From NCBI GenBank assembly GCA_030626685.1, contig DAOUTL010000077.1:1-6489 (forward strand): DNA of 6,489 nucleotides, written 5' to 3'. A program made the translations under genes and the position numbers. Below are positions 1 through 4,801 of the stretch, piece after piece. How positions within the stretch are numbered: position 1 is the first letter of the stretch; the number at the start of each line of letters is the position of its first letter. The notes beneath the pieces are model-generated. The model was not told the DNA's origin. It saw nothing but the letters and a program-made list of their open reading frames with translations, and made no database searches. The DNA is from Candidatus Bathyarchaeota archaeon (lineage in GTDB: Archaea > Thermoproteota > Bathyarchaeia > Bathyarchaeales > Bathycorpusculaceae).

Positions 1-377
1 GATGGTACACGCTGGACTGCCTAATCATAGACATGCCGCCGGGAATAAGCGACGCAACCCTCGACATCATAAGGCTCGTTAAAAGGATAGAATTTCTCGT
101 AGTCACCACGCCCTCACAGCTGGCCTTCGAAACCGTTAGAAAATTGATGAGCTTACTAACGGAACTGAAGATTCCCGTAATCGGCGTTATTGAAAACATG
201 AAGATGAAAGCGTCCCCATTCATCCGGCAACAAGTTGAAAGCAAGGGCATACATTTTTGGGGAGAAATACCCTTCGATACAAAACTTGAAGAAGCCATAG
301 GAAACATAAACATGCTTTCAGAAACTGTTTTCGCCAGAAAATTGGAGGAAATAGTTTCAAAAAACTTGAAGCTCTAG
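1..377 (+). CDS. Mrp/NBP35-like P-loop ATPase, C-terminal part (5' end outside window)
   Basis: The frame is open from the first bases (codons from position 3) and gives 124 residues before TAG at 375-377. It opens with a Walker B-like LDCLIIDMPPGISD, matching the Mrp/NBP35/ApbC pattern DYLIIDxPPGTSD. VVTTPSQLAFETVRK and IPVIGVIENM follow, both in the family's order, then the GEIPFD segment near the C-terminus. Proteins of this family bind ATP and carry or insert iron-sulfur clusters in the cytoplasm. The Walker A motif would lie upstream of the window. One oddity: after IENM the usual CPxCG pair that holds the bridging cluster is absent, and the segment reads KMKASPFIRQQVE with no cysteine. 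This may therefore be an Mrp-like ATPase with another cargo, or a MinD/ParA-type relative. An ATG at 33 is in frame but lies inside the conserved motif, so it is not the start. The stop overlaps the stop of the convergent symporter gene. Confidence 0.85.
   Translation, partial: WYTLDCLIIDMPPGISDATLDIIRLVKRIEFLVVTTPSQLAFETVRKLMSLLTELKIPVIGVIENMKMKASPFIRQQVESKGIHFWGEIPFDTKLEEAIGNINMLSETVFARKLEEIVSKNLKL
359..364 (-). terminator. T-tract terminator for the symporter operon
   Basis: On the minus strand six T residues begin 10 bases after the symporter stop codon. Archaeal RNA polymerase commonly terminates at such U-runs without needing a hairpin. The tract lies inside the last codons (SKNLKL) of the convergent ATPase gene. 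The assignment rests on position and composition only. Confidence 0.4.
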
Positions 378-1948
378 CCCTCTCTTTTTGGAAATAGTTT
401 TTCGAGTTTTTCTTCTGGAAGAGGCTTGGTGGATAGGCTCACGAGGAAATAGATTAGGGCTGAGCCGAACATCAGCAGCAGCGCCCAATAACCCCAATGG
501 TACAGGCCAACAAGTTTTCCATAGGCTTTAGGATGGAGAAGTGTGAGGGTTAAACCATAAATTATGGTTGCGATGGCTCCCCATTTCGTTGCCCCCTTCC
601 AGTGCATAGAAACGCCTACAACGAAAAAGAAGATCCCAGCCTGAGCCACGGCTGAGCCAGCCATAAACTCTGAAAGAATGGGTGGAGGTGAAGTAAAGGT
701 CCACCATAACGGTATGGCGATGAACGGGATGAGCATAAGTTTCGTGAGCCCCAGCAGCCTCTTGGGAGAAGCCTTCGGATAGGCATTGTGGATAAGGTCC
801 CTTGTGACGTTTGTGGCCATGATCATAACCATACCTGCTAAAGTTGCAACAGATGCTGCAAAAACGCTTGCGGCAAACAAAGATGTGAGCGGAACGCCAC
901 CGGCACTTATGCTCGCATAGACAGCCGCTGAATCCCCGTACATAGGCGCATATTCAGCAGTCATGAGGGTGTCATTCCAGACAGTTCTGGCAGCAAACCC
1001 AACCACACCAATCCAAAGAGGTGTTAAGCCGCCCACGATAAGTATCAGCAACATAACCCAGTATTCTCGCTTAGTGATTTTTCGGGTGCCTAAGAAACGG
1101 GCTATGTTGTGGGGAAAACCTGTTGCCATAAAAAGAAACATGAACACGGCAGCTGTGACTCCTACGTAGTCCACACTTGGAAAAGCTAAGCCCTCTGGTG
1201 GCGGCAGAGGCAAAGTGTAATCATTTAAGGGGATTTGTGTTGGTTGACCTCCCGGATAGGTAAACGTCTGCATTCCAATGGTTTCTGCGATTTTCGCTGG
1301 TCCGCCTGCCCAAAAAAGTGCTGTTATGCCTAAGGTCCAGCCGACAATTGTTAGTAGGATGCCTTGGAAACATGAAACCCATTGGGTGCCTGTGTAGCCG
1401 CCCACAATTAAGTATACAAGTACCAGAATTGCTGTTGCTAGTAGGCTTCCTTCGAAGCGTGTGTTGGTTGTTATCGTCCAAACTGTTGCCATGGCCTTGT
1501 ATTGCCCCACAGAGTAGACTACGAGAAGAATTATCATGGCTAAGCCAGCTAATGCTTGCACCATCCTGCTTTCAAATCTTACTCTCAGCATTTCTGGCAC
1601 TGTTCTGGCTCCAAGCGCCACGTATCTTCGCATTCTGTAGCCGATGACTAAGCATAAGGTCATTCCCATCACAGAGGTTGTGCCGATGAGCCAGCTGCCT
1701 GACCAGCCGTAGGCATAGCCCAAACCGGCATTTCCGAAGATTGCCCAGCCACTTAAATAGGATGCAACCAAGGCGAAACCAGTTACGAGAGGTCCGATGT
1801 CTCCACGACCCACAAGCCATTCTTCGAAGCTTTTAGCCTTCTTCCTCACGAAAAAACCCAAAAGGATGCTTATGGTTAGGAATGCGGCTATGGCGGCGAT
1901 AACGCCAGCCACTGTTTCCGGTGTTGTTTCAGGTATTGGAGGAGCCAT
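374..1948 (-). CDS. Sodium:solute symporter (SSS family) permease
   Basis: This 524-residue, strongly hydrophobic protein probably couples uptake of a small organic solute to sodium entry. TM1 is near residues 13-34, followed by the cytoplasmic loop SFEEWLVGRGDIG (40-52), like the SFDDYxLGGR loop of PutP relatives. Then come ASYLSGW (62-68), the family region YLIVGGYTGTQW (179-190), and TGFPHNIARFLGTR (276-289), close to the GxPHxxxRF motif of PutP and ActP. ASVATLAG...TRDL (365-384) corresponds to the helix that supplies sodium ligands in PutP. There the Ser-Thr pair appears as Ala368-Thr369, as judged from a remembered alignment. About 13 helices can be counted, the usual number for the family, and the tail is charged. 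I chose ATG at 1948 because GGAGGAAG (1953-1960) precedes it. The frame extends upstream to 2083, but that part is arginine-rich, unlike the family, and antisense to nothing useful; the region is instead the small gene just upstream. The substrate cannot be read from sequence; acetate, proline or pantothenate-like solutes are all possible. Confidence 0.9.
   Translation of the reverse strand: MAPPIPETTPETVAGVIAAIAAFLTISILLGFFVRKKAKSFEEWLVGRGDIGPLVTGFALVASYLSGWAIFGNAGLGYAYGWSGSWLIGTTSVMGMTLCLVIGYRMRRYVALGARTVPEMLRVRFESRMVQALAGLAMIILLVVYSVGQYKAMATVWTITTNTRFEGSLLATAILVLVYLIVGGYTGTQWVSCFQGILLTIVGWTLGITALFWAGGPAKIAETIGMQTFTYPGGQPTQIPLNDYTLPLPPPEGLAFPSVDYVGVTAAVFMFLFMATGFPHNIARFLGTRKITKREYWVMLLILIVGGLTPLWIGVVGFAARTVWNDTLMTAEYAPMYGDSAAVYASISAGGVPLTSLFAASVFAASVATLAGMVMIMATNVTRDLIHNAYPKASPKRLLGLTKLMLIPFIAIPLWWTFTSPPPILSEFMAGSAVAQAGIFFFVVGVSMHWKGATKWGAIATIIYGLTLTLLHPKAYGKLVGLYHWGYWALLLMFGSALIYFLVSLSTKPLPEEKLEKLFPKREG
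385..411 (+). terminator. Cluster of T-tracts terminating the Mrp-like gene
   Basis: Three runs of five T (385-389, 398-402, 407-411) follow the ATPase stop codon within 35 bases. This is the usual look of an archaeal oligo-U terminator. They lie inside the coding sequence of the convergent symporter, where they are the complement of its lysine-rich C-terminal codons (KLEKLFPKREG). Confidence 0.5.
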
Positions 1949-1959
1949 TAGTCTTCCTC

Positions 1960-2121
1960 CTAATAATAGCGGGTTTTTATGAAAACGGCTAGAACGCCAA
2001 AGATTATTGCAAGTAAAGCGTGACCCCAATAGGCGTACCAGCCGCCGAGCAGATACGCGGTGACTGGAACCAGAATAATGCATAGAACCATGATTGCTAA
2101 TAAACAGTGGATTTTGCTCAT
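1960..2121 (-). CDS. 53-residue two-helix membrane protein, probable symporter small partner
   Basis: The frame runs from ATG at 2121 to TAG at 1960-1962. It gives 53 residues beginning MSKIHCLLAIMVLCIILVPV and ending AVFIKTRYY. Two hydrophobic segments are clear, about residues 5-27 and 31-48, joined by a short GGWYAYWGH turn. GAGGTG about 11 bases upstream is a suitable ribosome binding site. The stop codon overlaps the GGAGG site of the symporter, and only 11 bases separate the stop from the symporter ATG, so the two are probably translationally coupled. SSS permeases are often preceded by a small two-helix protein (families DUF3311 and DUF4212, called symporter small subunits). Position, size and topology fit that role, but I cannot show membership in either family from the sequence alone. 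It would sit in the membrane with the permease. Confidence 0.75.
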   Translation of the reverse strand: MSKIHCLLAIMVLCIILVPVTAYLLGGWYAYWGHALLAIIFGVLAVFIKTRYY

Positions 2122-2167
2122 CGCAGTCCCTACACCTCTCAGAGAGTCACACTTTAACTACTTAAAC

Positions 2168-2175
2168 TTTAAATA
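2168..2175 (-). promoter_or_regulatory. TATA box of the small protein-symporter operon
   Basis: On the minus strand the stretch reads TATTTAAA, 47-54 bases upstream of the start codon at 2121. Transcription would start about 25 bases downstream, near 2145. That gives a short leader of roughly 25 bases which still contains the GAGGTG ribosome binding site. Confidence 0.6.
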
Positions 2176-2342
2176 TGTCCGAAAAACCATTATTTTAGCC
2201 TTTCTTTGAGACAAAACGGGACAAATTATCCGAGCAGTTTGAGATTTTGTTTTTGAGTTTTAGTAACGGTCTTAAAGATTGCTTCAATGATATTTAGGAA
2301 AAAAGACGGTGAACGGTAAAGAAGTTTCTTAACGGGTTTTTT
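2176..2342. other. AT-rich intergenic spacer with a possible minus-strand T-tract terminator
   Basis: I see no gene here; frames are short and lack ribosome binding sites. The only notable element is a run of six A at 2299-2304. On the minus strand it is a U-run about 40 bases after the stop of the cysteine-rich frame at 2343, so it could terminate that transcript. Confidence 0.4.
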
Positions 2343-2495
2343 CTAACGTGGCAACCCAAAACATGTATCACACTTTTCGTTTGACTTTGGGACATCTTCG
2401 AGCCTGTCATACAACTTTTCATATTTCCGTTGAGCTCCACAAGGAGGATTGGGATATTTATGTATCCCATCTCCCTTCACCCAATACTTAACTAT
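2343..2495 (-). pseudogene. Small cysteine-rich frame with ATA at the expected start position
   Basis: The minus strand encodes about 50 residues, VKYWVKGDGIHKYPNPPC through EKCDTCFGLPR, ending at TAG (2343-2345). Cysteines 19, 42 and 45 and a histidine at 12 could bind one metal ion. A good GAGGTG site (2501-2506) sits five bases before codon ATA (2493-2495), exactly where a start codon is expected. The first canonical alternative is GTG at 2478-2480, which is 20 bases from that site and would give 45 residues. Either the gene lost its ATG by a single change, or ATA or the GTG is used. It lies 33 bases downstream of another cysteine-rich frame, so the two may be one transcript. I do not recognise the family. 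The composition looks like real protein, so I rate it as a gene or a recent remnant. Confidence 0.5.
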
Positions 2496-2528
2496 TTTAT
2501 CACCTCTTTTCTATCTTTCTGATTCTAA

Positions 2529-2696
2529 TTATTCATTTGGTTGGGCTATGAGTTTTCCGCATTTCTCACATTTAGTAACTTCTAATGGTTTATACATAGG
2601 AATTAGAACCTTAACTTTTGGCTCTGGGCTATCTGGCTCGACAAAAATCTTGTTTACTAGAACACGATTCTAATGACCGCAACTAGAACACTTCAT
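2529..2696 (-). pseudogene. Zinc-ribbon-like small protein interrupted by an in-frame TAG
   Basis: Reading from ATG at 2696, the frame gives MKCSSCGH, then TAG (2670-2672). It then continues for 46 residues (NRVLVNKIFVEPDSPEPKVK and onward to KCEKCGKLIAQPNE) before TAA at 2529-2531. The CxxC pairs at codons 3/6 and 43/46 would together make a four-cysteine zinc ribbon, so the two halves belong to one protein. The TAG therefore looks like a disabling mutation or a sequencing error. TAG ends several other genes here, so recoding as pyrrolysine is unlikely. The same frame is open upstream to another ATG at 2822, adding 42 plausible residues (MATLLKIERDKDERTIHISD and onward). The longer product cannot be excluded. 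No clear ribosome binding site precedes either ATG. Function is unknown; such ribbons usually bind nucleic acid or protein. Confidence 0.55.
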
Positions 2697-2856
2697 TCTG
2701 AGATTCCGTTGTAAAGGCTTGTTCTTATTTGTTGGGTTTATCTGATTATTTGACAATTTTGAATCGGAAATATGAATCGTTCTTTCGTCTTTATCTCTTT
2801 CTATTTTGAGCAAGGTTGCCATTGAGGCGTTGAAGCCTTGGCTGAAGGAAAAATGA

Positions 2857-3026
2857 AGTCGCCAAGTATATGAAAGAAATATTCTAAGCGAAGGGACAGA
2901 TGAAACATGGCAAGCCACGAGATGGACCCCCGATGTTGTAGGTGACTATTCTTTTGCGAAAGATTTCTACGCGCTAAAGTCATTTCGCAATCTTTTTCAC
3001 TTTGTCTTCAAGAACGTGCAGTAATG
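2857..3026 (+). pseudogene. Possible remnant of an unrecognised plus-strand gene
   Basis: Between a TGA at 2854 and a TAA at 3024-3026 the plus strand is open. It includes RQVYERNILSEGTDETWQAT followed by RWTPDVVGDYSFAKDFYALK, which reads like ordinary soluble protein. The same frame before the TGA also reads protein-like (KVAIEALKPWLKEK, from 2812). No start codon or ribosome binding site is present, and the 3' end runs into the nucleotidyltransferase gene on the other strand. The minus strand here carries only a 60-residue frame that starts in an ATGA overlap with the nucleotidyltransferase stop and has no recognisable content. I do not know the family; this may be chance. Confidence 0.2.
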
Positions 3027-3564
3027 AAAATACACCAAACTCCTTAGCCCTCTTTTCTAAGTATTCTCTGTCAAGTTTTCCTCTCTGTCCGATCAAGACT
3101 GATACAACGTCACTTTCGTCTCTAGCCCTTCTGTCTGCTCTTGACAGTTTGTTGACTATGAAATCCTCCGGACCGATAACCCATACTTCCATGTCCGGCA
3201 TCTCTCTCCGCTGTCTCCGTGTCAAAAGCTCTTTATCAAATTTTATTCCATCAGGTTTCAGCCAAATCTCTACATCAACCATGTTTTTTCTATCCAAAAC
3301 ATAGATACAAGCTGCTTCAAGCGTCGGCTCTGCAGTCAGCTCGAAACCTCTCTTCGCTAACTCATGAAACAGATGTTCGAGAGTTTGTAAATTAGTAACT
3401 ACAACTGCCACGTCAATGTCTTGAGTTGCTCTGATTTCACCGTAAGCGGGGAGAGCGAGACCCCCGATAAACATATAGTCTATGTCTTGCTCTTCAAAAA
3501 CTTTGACAAGTTTACGCAGACATTCAATGAATGATGGAGTTTTTGATTCTGAAGGCAATTTCAT
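2980..3564 (-). CDS. AbiEii-like / DUF6036-like nucleotidyltransferase, probable toxin
   Basis: This 194-residue protein has a minimal nucleotidyltransferase fold. GGLALPAYGEIRATQDIDVAV (residues 34-54) supplies the family GG plus the DxD pair Asp49 and Asp51, which hold the catalytic metal. DVEIWL (97-102) is the likely third acidic strand. GPEDFIVNKL...RRARDESDV (131-153) is the helical segment seen in AbiEii and DUF6036 proteins. In type IV toxin-antitoxin systems such enzymes transfer nucleotides, in known cases to tRNA ends, and stop growth. The start at 3564 lies inside the upstream regulator gene, giving a 41-base overlap, and the next ATG is beyond the core strand at residue 31. A GGAG lies 16 bases upstream, rather far, so translational coupling is likely. 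All visible catalytic residues are present. It could instead be a solitary housekeeping-type nucleotidyltransferase of unknown target; the neighbour favours the module. Confidence 0.75.
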   Translation of the reverse strand: MKLPSESKTPSFIECLRKLVKVFEEQDIDYMFIGGLALPAYGEIRATQDIDVAVVVTNLQTLEHLFHELAKRGFELTAEPTLEAACIYVLDRKNMVDVEIWLKPDGIKFDKELLTRRQRREMPDMEVWVIGPEDFIVNKLSRADRRARDESDVVSVLIGQRGKLDREYLEKRAKEFGVFSLLHVLEDKVKKIAK

Positions 3565-3925
3565 TCAACTCGAAAAATCTCCGGTAGGGAGAGGCGTTCT
3601 TTTCCTCAAGGGCTCTCCTTAAGGAAATTTGGTGTATAGAACTTTTAATGTCGTTGTCATTTATCTGGATAATGTTTCTCTTGCATTTTACATAATCTTT
3701 TATCATTTCCTGTCCCAAGGCAGTCACTATAGGTATTTTCTTTGGTCTACCTTTCACTGTTGAGTTATTAGCGCGAGCTATAAAATCTATGAGACCTTCC
3801 CTTTCCATTACTCTCAAAAGAGAAACTACCTTTTCACTTCGAAACCTCAATTTTCTGATTAGGTCATTAACTCCATAGGCTTGGTCACTTATCGTTTGTA
3901 GGATAGTTGCTCTTTCATCAAGCAT
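3524..3925 (-). CDS. Winged helix-turn-helix regulator, probable antitoxin/autorepressor
   Basis: The 133-residue protein begins MLDERATILQTISDQAYGVN. A winged helix is predicted at residues 5-72: helices near 5-15 and 18-27, a recognition helix near 30-44 (SEKVVSLLRVMEREGL), and a wing ending GRPKKIPIVTALG (59-71), typical of MarR/PadR/ArsR-like archaeal regulators. The remainder (75-133) is helical and charged, with ASPYRRFFELNEIAFRI near the end, and may make the dimer or the contact with a partner. The gene overlaps the nucleotidyltransferase gene by 41 bases, which places both in one operon. AbiEi antitoxins likewise combine a winged helix with a C-terminal binding region and repress their own promoter, but I see no clear AbiEi signature. 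The start follows the operator palindrome directly; the leader would be short with no strong ribosome binding site. It could be an unrelated small regulator. Confidence 0.75.
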   Translation of the reverse strand: MLDERATILQTISDQAYGVNDLIRKLRFRSEKVVSLLRVMEREGLIDFIARANNSTVKGRPKKIPIVTALGQEMIKDYVKCKRNIIQINDNDIKSSIHQISLRRALEEKNASPYRRFFELNEIAFRIKNSIIH

Positions 3926-3926
3926 A

Positions 3927-3949
3927 TTTATTTCCCAAACGGAAATAAA
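3927..3949 (-). promoter_or_regulatory. Perfect 9-bp inverted repeat, probable operator of the regulator operon
   Basis: The arms TTTATTTCC (3927-3935) and GGAAATAAA (3941-3949) are perfect complements around a five-base centre. The repeat ends one base before the ATG of the winged-helix gene. It covers the expected transcription start, about 25 bases from the TATA box at 3961-3968. A dimeric repressor bound here would block initiation, which fits autoregulation. As RNA it could also fold over the start codon. Confidence 0.65.
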
Positions 3950-3960
3950 GTTCTCTCAAA

Positions 3961-3968
3961 TATTTAAA
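3961..3968 (-). promoter_or_regulatory. TATA box of the regulator-nucleotidyltransferase operon
   Basis: The minus strand reads TTTAAATA, 36-43 bases upstream of the regulator ATG at 3925. The predicted transcription start falls within the palindrome, leaving a leader of about 12-15 bases. Confidence 0.6.
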
Positions 3969-4107
3969 CTTTGTGCAAGAAGGTTCTGTTAAGTCTTCAT
4001 GGGATTTAGTTAGGTGTTAACTGTCGTGGGATAGTAATTAGTTTGTCTTACTCATGTGTGCGTGACCAGATCGTAGACTACAAACTTGTTAACCTCTTAC
4101 GCTTACG

Positions 4108-4127
4108 TTTGGGCATATTTGCTCAAA
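4108..4127. repeat. Imperfect 8-bp hairpin with TATT loop
   Basis: The arms TTTGGGCA (4108-4115) and TGCTCAAA (4120-4127) pair with one G-U in plus-strand RNA around a four-base loop. Its role is unknown. It stands alone in the spacer and is not followed by a T-run on the plus strand. Confidence 0.3.
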
Positions 4128-4197
4128 GAAAAAATGTGCTTCGCAACCATTAACTTAAAAATTGGCAAAACTGCAATCTCTATTATTAGAGGTAAGA

Positions 4198-4248
4198 ATG
4201 TGGAAAAAGAGAAAATTGTGGAAAATATTTAACTCTTTAAAAGAATAA
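4198..4248 (+). CDS. Possible 16-residue cationic peptide
   Basis: The frame encodes MWKKRKLWKIFNSLKE and ends in TAA. AGAGGT (4188-4193) lies four bases before the ATG, a fair ribosome binding site. A TTAAAAA-like element at about 4154-4162 could be a TATA box. The peptide would be strongly basic (five lysines and one arginine in 16 residues) with two tryptophans and an amphipathic look. At this length chance is a serious possibility, particularly in A-rich DNA, where lysine codons arise easily. Confidence 0.2.
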   Translation: MWKKRKLWKIFNSLKE

Positions 4249-4280
4249 TCCTCGTTTGCTCAATTATCGTTGTAAATAGC

Positions 4281-4667
4281 TTAAGTTTTTGCGGTTTTTC
4301 TGCGTCCAGACTTGTTGACGCGTCTTTTTTGCATCAAGGACTCTTCCTCTAGAATGGTTGCCTTGTGAAGTTCTTGCATGTACCACCGTCTTTTGCGGGA
4401 GTAGAGCATGCCGGCAGCTATGCCGAAAACCGCCAGAGACAAGCCAGTTATTATTAGGAACAAGCCTAAAACCGCCCCGGCAAGCGGTTCCGTGTGGTAT
4501 GGAATGAATATGAACCACTCTGGGTTTTCAGCCAGGCTTAACGATTCCAATACGCCACCTACAAAAAATATTGCGCCGGCTAGAAAAAGCAAGTAGGCTA
4601 CGGTTTCGTTGTGTCTTGACTCTTCTGACTTCTCGTGCAGATAGTCCCTGAAGGACATGGCTTTCAT
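4281..4667 (-). CDS. Two-helix membrane protein with basic cytoplasmic tail, unknown function
   Basis: The 128-residue protein has a charged N-terminus (MKAMSFRDYLHEKSEESRHN). Hydrophobic segments lie near residues 22-43 and 61-89, joined by a loop with ENPEWFIFIPYHTEP. The C-terminal tail from residue 91 is rich in lysine and arginine (RKRRW, QKRR, GRRK). By the positive-inside rule both ends should be cytoplasmic, leaving the short proline-containing loop outside. I do not recognise the family. ATG at 4667 fits the TATA box at 4714-4720; an in-frame ATG at 4658 gives a product three residues shorter. Neither has a clear ribosome binding site. The tail could bind nucleic acid or acidic lipids, which is inference. 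Before the TnpB element inserted, the gene probably stood divergent to the gene starting at 6222. Confidence 0.7.
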   Translation of the reverse strand: MKAMSFRDYLHEKSEESRHNETVAYLLFLAGAIFFVGGVLESLSLAENPEWFIFIPYHTEPLAGAVLGLFLIITGLSLAVFGIAAGMLYSRKRRWYMQELHKATILEEESLMQKRRVNKSGRRKTAKT

Positions 4668-4713
4668 TATATCGAATTATCGGACATGCACGTAAATCTT
4701 GTTATTTTCAAAT

Positions 4714-4720
4714 CTTTATA
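4714..4720 (-). promoter_or_regulatory. TATA box of the membrane protein gene
   Basis: The minus strand reads TATAAAG, 47-53 bases upstream of the ATG at 4667. Transcription would start near 4690, with a leader of just over 20 bases. Confidence 0.5.
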
Positions 4721-4801
4721 CGCAGTAAATATTTTCAATCACGATTCTGGTTAAACTTTATAATTTGAAAAATTGAAAAATACCATCTCAAACGAGAGAG
4801 G

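Larger units (their letters stand above)
3969..4280. other. Intergenic region of about 310 bases without a convincing gene
   Basis: The region is AT-rich. It holds an imperfect hairpin at 4108-4127 and a possible 16-codon frame at 4198-4248. A 32-codon frame from ATG at 4134 lacks a ribosome binding site and resembles nothing I know. No tRNA or other structured RNA is recognisable. T-runs on the minus strand at about 4202-4216 could end transcription of the membrane protein gene at 4281-4667. Confidence 0.5.

Noticed and set aside
1949..2083. N-terminal extension of the symporter frame to 2083
   Set aside because: The extra 45 residues are arginine-rich and unlike any SSS N-terminus. They overlap the small membrane protein gene in another frame, and a strong ribosome binding site marks ATG 1948.
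2450..2469. 7-bp inverted repeat TGGGATA/TATCCCA
   Set aside because: It lies within protein-like coding sequence away from any promoter; at this size it may be chance.
2670..2672. TAG as pyrrolysine
   Set aside because: The ATPase, the symporter and the small membrane protein all end in TAG, and nothing in the window suggests pyl genes.
2449..2673. Plus-strand 74-residue frame preceded by AAGGAGG
   Set aside because: It is antisense to the cysteine-rich minus-strand frames. The apparent ribosome binding site is the complement of Asn-Pro-Pro-Cys codons, and the start would be TTG with almost no spacing.
2801..2983. 60-residue minus-strand frame starting in ATGA overlap with the nucleotidyltransferase stop
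   Set aside because: Despite the attractive overlap, the composition shows no recognisable domain and the plus strand reads more like protein here. I kept it only as context for the remnant.
4134..4232. 32-codon plus-strand frame beginning MCFATINLKIG
   Set aside because: There is no ribosome binding site or well-placed TATA box, and the resemblance of MC-A-I-L to CooT-like small proteins is too slight to use.
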